64,000 nucleotides of DNA from Lanius collurio (lineage: Eukaryota; Chordata; Aves; Passeriformes; Laniidae). Below are positions 50,601-63,462 of the stretch, piece after piece. Location: assembly GCA_020086605.1 (NCBI GenBank), contig JACBWW010000004.1, positions 31,758,001-31,822,000 on the forward strand, in the 5' to 3' direction. Position numbers and translations under genes: made by a program. The notes under the pieces were generated by a model, which saw only the letters and a list, made by a program, of their open reading frames with translations, was not told where the DNA came from and did no database searches. How positions within the stretch are numbered: the first letter of the stretch is position 1; the number at the start of each line of letters is the position of its first letter.

Positions 50601-53600
50601 TGAACTGTGCTGCTATGGGAAGACTGCTACAAATATTTGAGTTTATTGTTTCTAAAGAAGCTGTTGACATCTCTCTGTACTACTCTGCAGCATCATGGTG
50701 GCAGTGTAGAGATACCCAGAGAGCTGTGATTTAATTAGTCAAAAGCACTTTGCCTAGGGATTAGAGCTGTTGCATAAATGCAAAACTTTTCATTACCAGT
50801 AGTATTTCAAGAGAGCAATGCCTGGGAACAGAAAGGGGCTTCAGCATTGTCCCCAAACATCACAGTGGGTAGAAAAGGAATTGCTCTTCATTCTGCTGAC
50901 TCAGTTGAGGTTCTCTAATAGGCTGCAGGAAGCAGGGAGGGGACTGGCTAATGACTGGAAATAATCAGGGGTGGGGCAGGAGAGCCTCGTCATAAAATCC
51001 CTATTCCTCCACCCCTTACCTGCATGAGGAGTTCCTGCCAGCCGTAGGACTCGGTAACTTTTAACATTGGACTTACATGCAACTGGGGCTGCAATGGGAT
51101 CAAATTTAAGTACAAGTGAGGTAAGCAAAAGAAGGTGATAGCAGGTGTAAAATGGGTAAAATTGTCTGGTGTTCCAGTGAAGTTGATCACAGAGGAGAAC
51201 AAGTGGTTTGAGCTGTGTGGACAATCCAGAGAAATGGAGTTTGCTGTTCCTCAAATCTTGGTGCAAGGATGGCTTTCCTAGTCTAGGCTTTTACAGAACC
51301 TCATGGCATGCCTGTATTTTCAAGCTACATTTTAGGGCTAGCAGCGTTGCTTATTGTGCTTTCCTATAAACAAAAAAGGAAATAAGAATCTGGCAGAGAG
51401 CTGTGATGGTGGTCGGGAAAGCACCTGATGCTGTCGTTAAAGAGCATAGCTCTGAATATGTCCTTGAGTGGGAGATGTTTTGACATGTCAGCCTAAAGTA
51501 AGCATTTAACTTGTAGTTTAGTTTTCTTAACTTTGCCTTGTGTTGTTTTTCCTAGACTTTTACGAGCACCTCAGCACCAGCGGTGAGAACGGTAGGTAGC
51601 AATTAGCTGGCCCTCCATTAAATGCTGTCCAGTGCTGAATGTAGATCACCAGAAAAAATTTTAGGAATTCAATGGCTCGGGGGAAAACTATGTTGCAAAG
51701 TTTACTGAGCATTGAAAAGCTGAGCTGCGACTTCAGCTCTGTAGATGAAATATTGCCATGGCTTTCCGTAAGCTCTGAATACTCTGGCCTCTGTTGGTGT
51801 CTGATGCTTATTGCTGTCAGTGTTGCACTTTATCTGGGCTGGTTTGTATTTCACCTATATTAATTTTTTAATTCCTCCTTTCTTTTGGGTTTTGATTTCT
51901 TTGGGTGAAATACTCCCTTTCTCATATTTTATTTCTTTTTAAGGAGAACTTTTAAATTGGTCTTTCAGTTGTTCTTAGTGCTCTGGTAGTCCTTGTAGCC
52001 TTTGTTTGCAGTGCAATAAACAGTCCTAGGGCTTGTACTTCTCTGTGCAGCATGGCATTTACAGGTAAAACTGGAACAAATGTGGTGTGTTCAGCTTCCT
52101 GACAAGCCTGATCTTATCAGCCTAGTAGGAGTGGGAGTAGTGGCCAAACTCTTCTGAAGGTGAAAAAGGAGTAAAGGTGTTTTGTAAAGGCTGAATTGAG
52201 GGTTAAATTTTGCACAGGCCAATCAAAACTTGCTGGGCAATTAAAAGATGTTTATGTTAAGAGGTATTAGCATAAAGGAAAATATATCAGATAAGCTGCT
52301 ATGAGCCATTGAATGGGAACAATGGCAGTGGCAGCAGGATAGAGCTCTCTTCTGACACTTGCAGTGGGTTTGGGGCTGCCAGTCACAGTTGCAAGTCTCA
52401 GGGGATCTGGCTTTTGCCCCTCATTCAGTGATGTGGTTGTTTCCCAGCTTTGCATCCACATAGGGGAATCAGAGTGATATAGAGAATCTTTTAAATGGTA
52501 GTAAATTCAGCTTGCCTTGTGAAAATTTGCTGTTATAAGTAGTATCTAATGCCTGTTTGTGCCTGAGAATCACTTATTTTCTCTGTTCAAAGTGAAATGC
52601 TGCAGTAAAGACTTTGCAGAATTTGTTCAACTGATAGCTTTTAAAATGATGTTCAGGTCTCTGTGTATAGTCTTGCAGCCACAAGAAGTATGCTAGAATC
52701 ATGGAAATTCTTGATTTGAGTCCTAGCCTGTGTTTAGAGGATCAATATGGGTTTTTTTCATCTGTAATGCTTTTTACATAGTTAGTAGGTCCCTAGGTGT
52801 GAGACCCATATAATTTCATGGCTTTAGATTGTTACTCTTGTCTTTTGGGTATTTGGGGTGGCAGAACTGACCTGAATACAATTTCTACAATTTAGAGCAG
52901 GACTTGGAGACCCTTTTTTCTGCCCTGAATCTCCAAGGTTCACACATATAAAATTCAGGAAGGACTTGAATTTTTTTTTTCTTTTTTTTTTCCTTATTTT
53001 TTCCCCATGAGAGTTGGTCTTTATGATAAGTAAATAAGTCTAGTATATGTGAGTTGCTTTTTGTTACTCAGTGGCTCAGTTAAGGAAATGAATTTTCGTT
53101 TCAGAGTGAGTTTCAGAGCAACTGATAGGATGTGTGAGATTTCAACTTGAGCAACTTTATAAATTAAAAATTTGGTGAGAAGATTTGGTTAGGTGCTCAT
53201 TCTCACAGTCAAAAAAGTAACACTTTTTAGATCACACAAATTACTGTACCATATCAAACTGATATAAGCTAGTGTGGTCTTGAGGAAAAAAAACATGTTG
53301 AACAGTGGGAATACTTAACTGGTTTCTCTTATAAGATTTGAATTCATTCTAGCACAGGCACCCAGCTGTGGAGCTGCAAACAGGAAGAGGGAAAAAAAAA
53401 CCCACATGAAAATTGCAGTCTGAAGCCACAGAAGTTTTGCATAGCTCTTGGAAAGGAGCAGCTATTGAGTCAGTGCTGTTCCATTTGTTTTTACTCTGAA
53501 ACAAACTCAGGGACTTCTACTGACTTAATAAGACCCAGCTATAGGGTATTTTAAAATGGGTGAAATAAAAACAAAATCGCCCTACAAGGAAAAGTGTTTC

Positions 53601-55558
53601 TTATGCATTTGACCTTGTCTGAGGTGGTAAACATAGTAATGTAATGAAATTCTGCCTGCCTTTGAGGCTCCAAAACACTTTGAAGTTAAAGTGTGCCCCA
53701 TACCTGACCCAGGTCAGAAGCAGTAATCTGTGTTTTAAAGCCTTCCCACTCTTTCTGACACAGTGAGTGATTTCTTTGTTGTTTTTCACAGTTTTTAAAG
53801 CAGTGATGAGATTTCTACTCCTTTTTGATGAGAAAGTTAAGATAATAGATATGCCCTAATAGATATGCACTTTGATAACTGCCTTTTCTCTTGATGTAAC
53901 TTGGGAATGTTATATGAGTTTCACTCTTGTCTCCTCAAGAAAAAATTCTATGAAAGACTTTTAACCTTGGAATTTTACTAAGATAGAGCAGTTATAGAGA
54001 CCAGTTATATAACTCATTTGTATGGATGAGTACTCATATATGTGGACACTCCTACTGACTTCCCTCGGACTAGATACATGAGGATTGCACAAGTGTGCCA
54101 CAGGACTTAATTGAATTTTTATCTGACGTAGGGCAGTGTGACCAAGTCTTGCATTTGCTACCTCATGTATTTAAGTTGTTTCAAAAGTGATTATTAAAAT
54201 GCCTGGCTTGTGTTTCCGGTTTATGAGGTAAGAATTGTGTCTCGGACGAAATAAATATAGAAGCTGAAAGTTGAAGTGTATGTAATAACTGACCTGGGAG
54301 GCTTCTGGCCTCAGAACTCACCTAACCTATGATATGAACATCATCACATAAAAGGGAAGGATGTGGGAGTCCTTGCCAATTGCTGGCAGATTATCCTGTT
54401 TAGGACAAGTTTTTCTGTGTGACTTTGAGTGAGTCGCTGACAGCTAGACTTGGTAAAGCATTCAGGAACCTAGAAGCTGGAAGTTGTAAGGTCTGACTTC
54501 CAAGGTTCTAGTATGGGAATGAACTCCACAACCCAGAGTGAAGCAATGAGGATTGATTCTGTAAGTTTGATGAGTAAGATACACCAGAATGGAATTATAA
54601 GAGCTGAGCAAGGAATTGCATAAATAAGTACATCCAGGTAACAGGGACAGCTGTGAACAGAAACCATTTTCATAGTTGCTATCTCCATGTGGCACTTGGC
54701 TGCAGGGAGGTATCAGTATCTGCTTGAGATTCACAAAGTAAAGGTCTAGGTGTTTGTTTTCCAAGAGCTGAACCAAGGTTATTCCTTTAAAATGGTGTCA
54801 AGCCCAGTAACTAATAGCATTTCCATGGCATGGGGAACTTCTGCTCAAGTCCATTCTTCTGTATTCAAGGGATGCAACCTACCTCCTTTCTGGATGAGAG
54901 AGATGTGCCACGTCTTCTGAAATAACACTTCTGAGGTCAAAAACATTTACAATTTATTGGATGGGGAAAGCAGGGACCAAGCATAAATGTAACAAACATG
55001 TCAATAGATTTATCAGACAAGCCTCAGCTGTAGGCCCCTGTGTCTTGGAGGACTTCTCTCTTTTACCCATTTCTATTTAATTACTACAGAAAAGTAATTG
55101 TAGCACTTTAGCTGTATAGTCTGGGCATGATATCTTTTGTTTGCATTTGATTGGAGACTGTAATCATTTTTTGTTCATTTGTTTTTTCCCCCAAAGAACT
55201 TTTTTATTTCAAGGTGTGTCTATCCGAGTTATCCTTTGTGGACATGTTTGGAACAACGGAGCATATAGAAGTGTGATATAGTCTTTGCAACAACTGAAAT
55301 GTCCCACACATGACAGGTCAAGGGCCTGCAAACTGTGCTCCATAAAACTGCCCTGAGTGAGGGTCTGGACAGGTCAGATAATGTAGAAGAAATGTGCCCC
55401 TATCAGTGACTTCTCTGATCCTTCTGCTGCTGTCTCACTGCCCTTCAGCTCTGCATCTTCAGGCCCCTTGTCAACTCGAAGGGAAGTGCAAGATGATAGT
55501 CTAGGGTTTACTCAGGTTATTTCTTGGAGGCAGTTCGTGTTCTCTGCTGCCTTTTCAG
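44700..55558. other. intergenic spacer, no supported gene
   Basis: About 11 kb without a recognisable coding exon, RNA gene or clear CR1. It holds a T/G-rich low-complexity tract at 47442-47505. A weak exon-like piece at 51557-51591 (acceptor tttttcctag, donor gtaggt) has no identity. A promoter and first exons of the third PLA2G4 gene could lie in the right part. Confidence 0.5.
47442..47505. repeat. T-rich low-complexity tract
   Basis: Runs of T broken by G (for example ggttggttttttttggtttg), about 64 bp. Confidence 0.85.
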
Positions 55559-55756
55559 AGGTGCTGAGGTTTTCATTGGTGAGAACAAGGACTCCTTTCA
55601 TCACATTGAATTATTGTCCAGTGTCATGTCATGGTCCCAATTGTTTGACACTCTGGCAAAGCATTGTGAAGCACTTCAGGATAAGCTTTGTGATACTGCT
55701 GGAAATACAAATGATTTGGCAAAACATATAGCCTGCATGAAGGAAATAATAGCAAG
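55559..55756 (+). CDS. isolated candidate exon, unidentified
   Basis: 198 nt (66 codons), phase 2 to 2, between ctgccttttcag and gtacgt. It reads GAEVFIGENKDSFHHIELLS, MSWSQLFDTLAKHCEALQDK and DLAKHIACMKEIIAR, and looks helical. I do not recognise it. It cannot splice directly to the C2 exon at 57603 (phase clash). A phase-compatible next exon might be 57193-57257. It may belong to another gene, to a 5' exon of gene 3 through further exons, or be a remnant. Confidence 0.4.
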
Positions 55757-55942
55757 GTACGTTTTAGCAATTAACATCAGTGTATAATTTTTTTCTCTTG
55801 CTGCTTTATGATTAATACAGGCATTTCTGATGCTTGTATTAAGCAGTAAAGCCCATGTGTTTGTGTTAGGACATTGTATTAACTTTATGAGGACATAGTG
55901 TATCTATGAAAAGAAGACTGAGAGGTTTATGGATAGAGGTAG

Positions 55943-56600
55943 AATCACAGAATACTCTGAGTTGGAAGAGACCCACAAGTCCAGCTCCTGGAACTCTGCA
56001 ACACCATTCCCAAGAATCACACTGTGTGCCTGAGAGCATTGTCCAAGTGCTTCTTGAACTCTGTCAGTCTTGGTGCTGTGACCACTGCCCTGGAGACCCT
56101 GTTCCAGTGCCCAACCACTCTCTGGAGAAGAACCTTTTCCTAATAGGCAACCTAAACCTGCCCTGACTCAGCTTCATTCCATTCCCTTGGGTCCTGTTAC
56201 TGGTCATCAGAGAGAAGAGATCAGTGCCTGCCCCTCCCTTTCCCCTCATGAGGAAGTTGTAGATCATGATGATGTCTCCCCTCAGTTTCCTCCAGGCTGA
56301 ACAGACCAAGGGACCTCAGCTGCTCCTCATATGGCTTCCCCTTGAAGTCCTTCACCCATCTTTGTAGCCCTCCTTTGGACAATCTACAATAATTTAATGT
56401 CTTTCTTATGTTGAGGCACCCAAAGCTGCCCCCAGCACTCTAGGTGAGGCCTCCCCAGAGCAGAGCAGGACAATCCCCTCCCTCCCCAGCTGGCAGTGCT
56501 GTGCCTGATGGCCTCAGGGCATGGTTGTCCCTCCTGGCTGCCAGGGCACTGCTGACTCATAATCAATTTACCATAGCACAGGACTCCCAGGTCCCATGAC
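55943..56600 (-). mobile_element. CR1 LINE fragment
   Basis: About 650 bp of CR1 3' region in reverse complement (aatcacagaatactctgagt, gttggaagagacccacaagt, ctccaggctgaacagaccaa). Decayed coding potential. Confidence 0.88.
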
Positions 56601-57602
56601 GCAGCGCCACTTTCCAGCCTCTCATACCTCAGTCTGTATTAGTATCTTGTTCTTACCAGCTGGTACAGATAGAAAGATTAGATAAGTTTTTAGGCACAAT
56701 AAAACCTACTTTTGTTCTAAAGCAGGACCAGTAAGTGCAAAGCTAAATATCAATTTGAGCAAGTGTTGAGAGAAATGATATCTGTACATACATTGGATTT
56801 AAAATGAAAGATGGTACATATGAAATAGAGGAGATATTGTGTGAGAGAGATTAAGATGTTAAACAGTTATCTGCAAGGGGAAATGGGGAAAGGGTTAATT
56901 TATAGCCTGGAGAGTATGAAGATTCATTAGCATGAGCCATGGAAGGTATGAGTTATTATAGACTTAATGTCTCTAAACCCAATGTTTCTGATATCTAGTG
57001 GATTTGTGAGTTAATCCCCAAGATCAGCTCTGGGGTGATTTTTGTAGCCTTCTGCTGGGGATCAGAGCTGAAGATCAGAGGTCCACTGGAGCCTTCCTGA
57101 GAAGTATCCCATCACTGTCAGCTGCATTTCTGGCTTTTTTGGTTATGTGCAGGAGCTTGTGCTGGTGCATGGTAGACAGCTCTATTTCACAGCTCCGGTG
57201 ACAGTGTTTGGTGTCCCAGAGACAATCTGTTCCACTACAGGCAGTGGTGTGTAAGAGGTGAGGACACCCACACGCGTGCTGTAGGTGTGTTTATTGTGAT
57301 AATAAAGGAACAATGGTAGGAAGAAGTGATCTTTATCAAATCAAACTCTTGGCACCTATTGTCAGCTCAAGTGATTTTGAAATATGTTGCTTCTATTTCA
57401 GGCCTGAAGAGAGTTCTACGCCAAAAATTTGTACTGATTTTTGACTGCTCCACTTGGTTTGATAAATTGTATTGGCTCAACCTTGAAAACCTTGTTCTAT
57501 CTACGTCCTTAGAACTTCAGGGTTACAGTGGTCTGTGATTACAGACTACAATAGTAATGTCATCTTTTTCTTCTTTTTTCCTTTTCTGAATTTTTTGTGC
57601 AG

Positions 57603-57675
57603 GCCCCAGTATCTCCTTTCAACTTGCTCACTGTAAAAATACTAAGAGTGAGGAATGCCCGGAAGGCGGACTTGC
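57603..57675 (+). CDS. PLA2G4-like C2 exon 1
   Basis: 73 nt between ttttgtgcag and gtgagt, reading APVSPFNLLTVKILRVRNAR then KADL. Confidence 0.85.
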
Positions 57676-60600
57676 GTGAGTACTTCTGTAATTGCTGAAT
57701 GGTTCTCATAATTTTTTAAAGAAAATATTTGGACAGTATTATTGTTCTCAAATTGTGTAGGAATAAAAGCATTTGTTGCTGTAAGCTTGTAAGAATTATT
57801 TTAATTTTGATTCTGAAACATCGCAGTCGCCTCTTAAAGAGACTGACTCGAGCAAGGTGATGCATTTGATGTCTTTTTTCCATATTTTATGAGATATATT
57901 TCCTACCCTTCTAAATATCAGACTTAGCTGCTGATCTGAGGTCTGGTCTGTAAACAGTGAAAATCCTTGTATTTTTAAGTAAGAAACCTGAGTATTTCCT
58001 ATGGAATTTCTGGATGGAAGAAAGGAGGAACTAGTAATGCAGATGTAAAATCAGCCATAGCAGGAAAGCCTATGAAAATAACAGAAGTACAAGAAAAACA
58101 TTCAGTTACTTCTGTAGACTTTGTACATATGCAGGAAGGGATGATAAAATCCAGTGTGTCTTGGACTTTATTTAACCTACTGTATGGATCTGTTTAAAAG
58201 TCAGAAAAAAATTCACATAGCACTACTCTGAGCACTTGACCAGAGTTTAAGTGAGGGATAGTGAGGGGAAGTGAAAAAGGGCTATCTAGAATAGAAATTT
58301 CAAAAGAAAAGTGTCATAGCCAGATCACAGAACAGGAGTTAATAGTGAGAAGACCCCAGGACAGAAGAAATCTCTACAGTAGGGAAGTCTACTGAATCTA
58401 GTGGTATCCAGTTGAGGAAGCCCTATAACAATTCACCTTCTCTGCCTCTGCAGATTAGTGGGCAACAACTTGTTGAACCTGAGTTTGTGATAGCAAATTT
58501 AAAATTAATATCCTCAGAGGGAGAATGGGACTTACAAAAGATGGAAGAAAACAGCTTGGTCACTTTTTACATCTGACACTGACTCACCCATGGGAGGGAC
58601 CAGCTTAATTTTTAATTTTCCAATTCACTGAAGACCTTCCTCACAATTTCCATTCCACAGATGTGGGTCCTCAATAACCCACTCTTCTAGGTGCACTGAG
58701 ATTTGTTCATGTGACTTTCAAAATGCAATTATGCCTCTGAATTACTTTCATGGAGAAATATGAATGATGAAACATCTGTTTAAAGAGGTTGGAAAGGCAT
58801 GGAAGAAGAAGATGAAATAAAGACAAAGAAAATAAGAAAAGTAAAGTCTAAAGACCACATGAATAAATCTAAAAGACATAAAGAGAAAACTTCCACACTA
58901 TGTTTCCCAAAATCTTGCTGAACATGGTTAAAAACCAATTTTCTTTTGGCAAGCTCAGAATTTCATGCAGCACATCATAGTTTCTAAGAAAATTTTAGTT
59001 AATGTAATCTATATTGTGAGATTTTTACTTGTGTGATGGGTCAGGAGTAGAGGGAAAACTTACCAGAGGCTGGATTTGGTGGTTTCTGGCAGGAGGGATG
59101 TGGTTAGATCGCTGGGAAGTTGTGCTTAACAACAGTATTTTTAAAAGACTGATTACTATCAGGGAAGAAATCTCTGCTGCACTTACCTGTGGTATTCTGG
59201 GTTACTTAAGCATCTTCCACAATGTATTACTACTGTGCTTGTTTCTCCTTTTCCTGTGATTCATTAGACAAAGTGAGATCACCTTGTAAGGTGTTAAGTT
59301 AGGAGTTTCTTAACGTCCTATTTTTATGTACAGAAGCACACATTCTGTGAGCTTACAGTTGTATGCACAACTTCTATTTATCAAAATTCAAATTTTAAGG
59401 TGCCTAAATGGTGTTTTGCACCAGCCAAATATGTAATCTGACTAGGCCACCAGTGCAATTGCATCCACATGAACAATTGAGTGTGCATTTCTGTATCCCT
59501 GTACTTCTCTGCTGCCTGCTTATGTTTAATTTCCTTGTAGCTGTCCTTCTCAGGGCAACTTGCTCACAGTCACTCCTTTTCTCAGTGAATCATGAGGCCT
59601 TTTTTTTTTGCTAAACCTGTTGACGTGCCTGCCACACCATATGGCTTTCTTACCTGATGTTCTGGTCTCAAGAGCAGAAGAATATCATATCTTGATCCCC
59701 TTGAGATGCCCCACATTCAGAACTTGGGCATCACAATAATTTGTGTAAAGTGTATCTAGCAGAGAGATTTGTAAGCTTTACAGAGAGCATATTTTCTTAA
59801 CAGAAAATTTATTTTCTGAAGACACTGATATTATTGTGAAAAAACTGTCTGTTTCTTTGCCTGCAGTGGGAAGGCTATTTCATGCAGTGTGTACTTTTTC
59901 TGAGGCATCAGAAAGGCAAACATTTCAGCTAGTTTTCCTTGAAACCTCAGTATTTTCAACTATGGGAAAATGTCCCTTTTCAACCTGTTTCTAATGGTAA
60001 AAGTATAATGCTTGTTACAATTCAGAGCTAGCATTTATTTCCTCCACTTGAGCTTTCCAGTTTTACTGGTTAAATCTTGGTGTTCCCCATGTCAATTTAT
60101 TTATTTTCCGTGTATTTTCTCATTATTGTTTTTGCTTTATTTCTTGAAGTGAACCTTTCTTCTTGTTCATTGACTCTCATGTTCCTATTTACTTTATCAG
60201 TGAAAAATAAAAATGCTTTAGAAGTATTCCTCCCTACTGGTATTTCAGAATAAGGTAATTTCAATAGAATTGAGTAGAGGCTTGAAAATCTAGCCTATGT
60301 TTTGGACGCTGACATTGACTGCATTATGGGATCTGGGGCAAAGCATACAATCATAGAATGGTTTGGGTTGCAAGAGACCTTAAAGATCATCTAGTTCCAA
60401 CTCTCCTGCTGTGAGCAGGGACAGCTTCCACTAGATCAGGTTGATCAAAGCACTATCCGGGGTGGGGAATGGTCTTGAACAGTTCCAAGAAATTCAAGTT
60501 TTCTCAATGTACTTATTTGTGTAATCCTTATATTGCTACTGTGAAGTAATCAGTGTGTCTCATCCTCTTTGATAATGGAAACAGTAGCATTTAATCACCA

Positions 60601-63462
60601 TTAACCTCCACAATTAACCATTTGCATTTTTATCTGCTCACATTTGTGCCTCTGCTGAACATCTGATCTGTCACAGTCTTCTGATCAGGTGTGGCTTAGG
60701 TCTCTTGCTGGAAATGCTTTCTTTCCCACAGTCAATCCAGGTTTTGCTGATTGTGATATCGTGGTTAACTATACCATAAAGGCCCAGCTAAAGGCTGGTA
60801 GGAAAACCTAAATCTGTGATTGTTATTGAAAGATAAAGAGGAAATACATGAAGTAATTGTTTCTAATATGATGTAATAACACTGTTACACGTTTTGAGCA
60901 TGAGGCAGGGATTGACTATGAGCTGAATTATTTGGCCTCTACTGACTCACGAGGTTGTTGTAAGAACCAGGTGACTGGTTGAGCATTGCTAATGTGAAAT
61001 AGGGAGAATGAATTACAGGTGTGAGAGAAAGGCCATCAGTGCCTGTATCATGCTTCTGTTAAGTCTCACTCCCTGGAGTTCTCCCTCCAAACTTGTGGAC
61101 TCAGAATATAGGAGAAGCTGATGTCTTCATTGGCACTCATGGCTTCCTTCCCAGACACAAGTGGCAGCAGCATTCTTCCAGTCTGCAGAAAAAATAATAG
61201 GAAGTAATTGAACAATTAGTAATTTAATTACGGTGATGAAATGGATTTTGTTTTCTGAAAGAACTGCTGAGAAAGACACAACTGCTAAAAACTTTGTCAA
61301 ATATATGAATGAATAAGGAATTGGCACTTTCTGATTTGTGATAAGGAAATCAAACTTTTCAGCTTTGATGGGAGAACACCTTTTGTCAAAAAATCTGTTG
61401 TTCTTCACTTAAGCCAGCACTTATTAAAGGCTTTCTTTAAGTTAAGGTACCAAATCTGGGGAAGAAATGATAGAAAACAAGGCTCTCTATAGCCCAGATT
61501 GAAGGACGTGAGGTGTGTTGCCTGTCCCAGACATTTGGATAATAATGAAGATAAAGCTAAATGCAGCATGTATTGTATGGGGAGGACAGTGCAATTTCAA
61601 ATCTAAAGAAACATTAAAAAGAAAGTATGTCTGACTAAGAGTGAAAAGGTGGAAATGGGCGTGGCAAGTGTGCGAGGATATCTGTTTGCCCGTAAGTGCT
61701 TCATTGTATTATTTACTCCTAATCCTGTGTATTTTAGGAAGAAAGCCCCAACTGTGCTATCTTTGTCTTATTAGGGTTAAATGGGCACCGTGCAGTAATT
61801 CTTTCTCTGGATACATTCTGGATACATTCTAACTGTGCTCATCTTCTCCCTGTACAGTCACCCTTTCAGATTGTTATGTGACACTGTGGCTGCCTACCGC
61901 CTCAGCTGAGAAGGTTCGGACCAGGACCATCAGGAACAGCAAAAACCCTGTTTGGAATGAAGCTTTCTGCTACAAGATTGACCGCCGTGTCAAGGTAATA
62001 AACATCAATTATTTTCACCATTTGGTGTCTGCAGGTAGCCATTAGATTACACAGAACCACAGTAAACCAATACACATACAGCCAGTTTCAAACACTGAAG
62101 GTGTTAAAGATTCCTCAGGAAGAAAACCCCCGTTGCTTACATCCTCCTTAGTTTTTCTACTCCTGTTATTTGTTACTTAAACATCTACTATACTGCAATA
62201 AGAAGGAATTAAATGCACTTCAGAATACAGCCTTACTATTCAAGATTGGGGATAATCTTGACATAAACAAGTGAAACCCAAGAAAAATTTCACATAAAAA
62301 TAATAGAAAAATCACTCAGTTCTACATATTGTGAAAATCCTTTAAACCATCTTTATGTATCTGTGACTCTTTTATACACTTAGAACCAAAGGCTGTAAAA
62401 TAAATGTAGAAGCACTTAATGCAGTTATTGATCACAAATGCATGAATGTTCTCCATGACCTGCCTGTCTTGTCTGCCTGGAGAAATGAAACAAGCCTGCT
62501 TCTTTTTTGTATGTAAACAGTAATGTGACATCTAATAATGTCAAATCTCTTTCCCTTTTCTCATCCCCTTTCTCCTTTTCCCTCCTTCCCATAAAACTGG
62601 AGGAGCAAGGAAAGAAAACCTGGTCTTGAGATTTTCCTGCCTTATGGAGCCCTTAGATATAGTAATAGCTCTGTTATATTCTTAACCTCTTTGTGCAGAA
62701 TGTGCTGGAGCTGAAGGTCTGTGATGAAGACACTGTCACCAGGGATGATGAACTCTGCACAGTTCTCTTTGACATAGACAAACTCACTGTAGGACGTACT
62801 GTCCGCGTCAAGTTTCAGCTGAATCCACAGGTAAGCAATGGAATTGGTGACAACAAAAGTAAACTCTCTCCTTCCATCTCAATAGATCCTTTTACAGTGT
62901 TTCATTATAGGAAACATCTATTAAACTGTATTTTGCTGAAAAGAAAAACTTCAATGAGTGCTTTATGTTAGCTTTTGTTGAGAACAAATATCCATGCTAA
63001 AAGTCTAGGATGGAACCAGCAAGAACTAGTTATCCAGAGTCTTAATTATTAATATTTCTGGGTTGTTTTTTGACTCTTTGTGTAAATTCTGAATTTTCAG
63101 CCCCTTTTTATTTTAATGGTATTAAAGAGGCTAATTACTTTTGTGTTGGGAATTAAAATCTGAACAAATGGCAGTTTTAGCAGAACAGAGTTCTTAAGCA
63201 TGCAGATGTGCTTATAAAGCATTTAGATTTCAAAAAACTAGTTTTAGCAACTGCTTTTTCAATATATTAAAATTCAATATCTTCTGTTAATGCTACAGTT
63301 TTCTGGGAATTTTCCTAAATTCTATTCTAAATGCATATTTTAAAAATTATATGTAACTGGTATGATGGAAGCTGTGAAGAAAAAATAAGTAATCAATCTT
63401 TCTTTTTTCTTCTCTCTTCAGGCACGTGAGGAGCTAGAAGTGGAGTTCACACTGCAGAACAC
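57603..63462 (+). CDS. third PLA2G4 paralogue, C2 domain only (runs off right edge)
   Basis: Four exons (57603-57675, 61858-61994, 62699-62830, 63422-63462) encode a C2 domain joined in one frame. Their lengths of 73, 137, 132 and 41 nt and their phases are identical to PLA2G4E exons at 26610-31518. Acidic calcium-loop residues are kept (LSDCYV, CDEDTVTRDDE), so calcium-dependent membrane docking is expected. The catalytic exons must lie beyond 64000. Sequence details are mixed: RKADL, CDEDTVT and EELEVEF resemble epsilon, while SDCYVTLWLPTA and LELKV resemble beta (PLA2G4B), so no symbol is given. The first coding exon upstream of 57603 was not found. Confidence 0.85.
60352..60490 (-). mobile_element. 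CR1 LINE fragment
   Basis: Short CR1 3' end in reverse complement (atcatagaatggtttgggtt, cttaaagatcatctagttcc) in the first visible intron of the third PLA2G4 gene. Confidence 0.85.
61858..61994 (+). CDS. PLA2G4-like C2 exon 2
   Basis: 137 nt after cctgtacag, with LSDCYVTLWLPTASAEKV and NPVWNEAFCYKIDRRVK. Donor gtaata. Confidence 0.92.
62699..62830 (+). CDS. PLA2G4-like C2 exon 3
   Basis: 132 nt after ttgtgcag, with NVLELKVCDEDTVTRDDELC and VKFQLNPQ. Donor gtaagc. Confidence 0.93.
63422..63462 (+). CDS. PLA2G4-like C2 exon 4
   Basis: 41 nt between ctcttcag and gtgagt, reading AREELEVEFTLQN. This is the last exon visible in the window. Confidence 0.88.

Noticed and set aside
50901..51266. 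121-codon - strand open frame
   Set aside because: No similarity, start context or partner exons. It appears to be random AT-rich sequence.
51672..51863. 63-codon + strand frame with a hydrophobic C-terminal half
   Set aside because: It resembles a membrane segment, but no conservation, splice or promoter evidence can be seen.
56064..56566. Short - strand frames near 56.1-56.6 kb
   Set aside because: They lie wholly in a CR1 element and are decayed LINE coding fragments.
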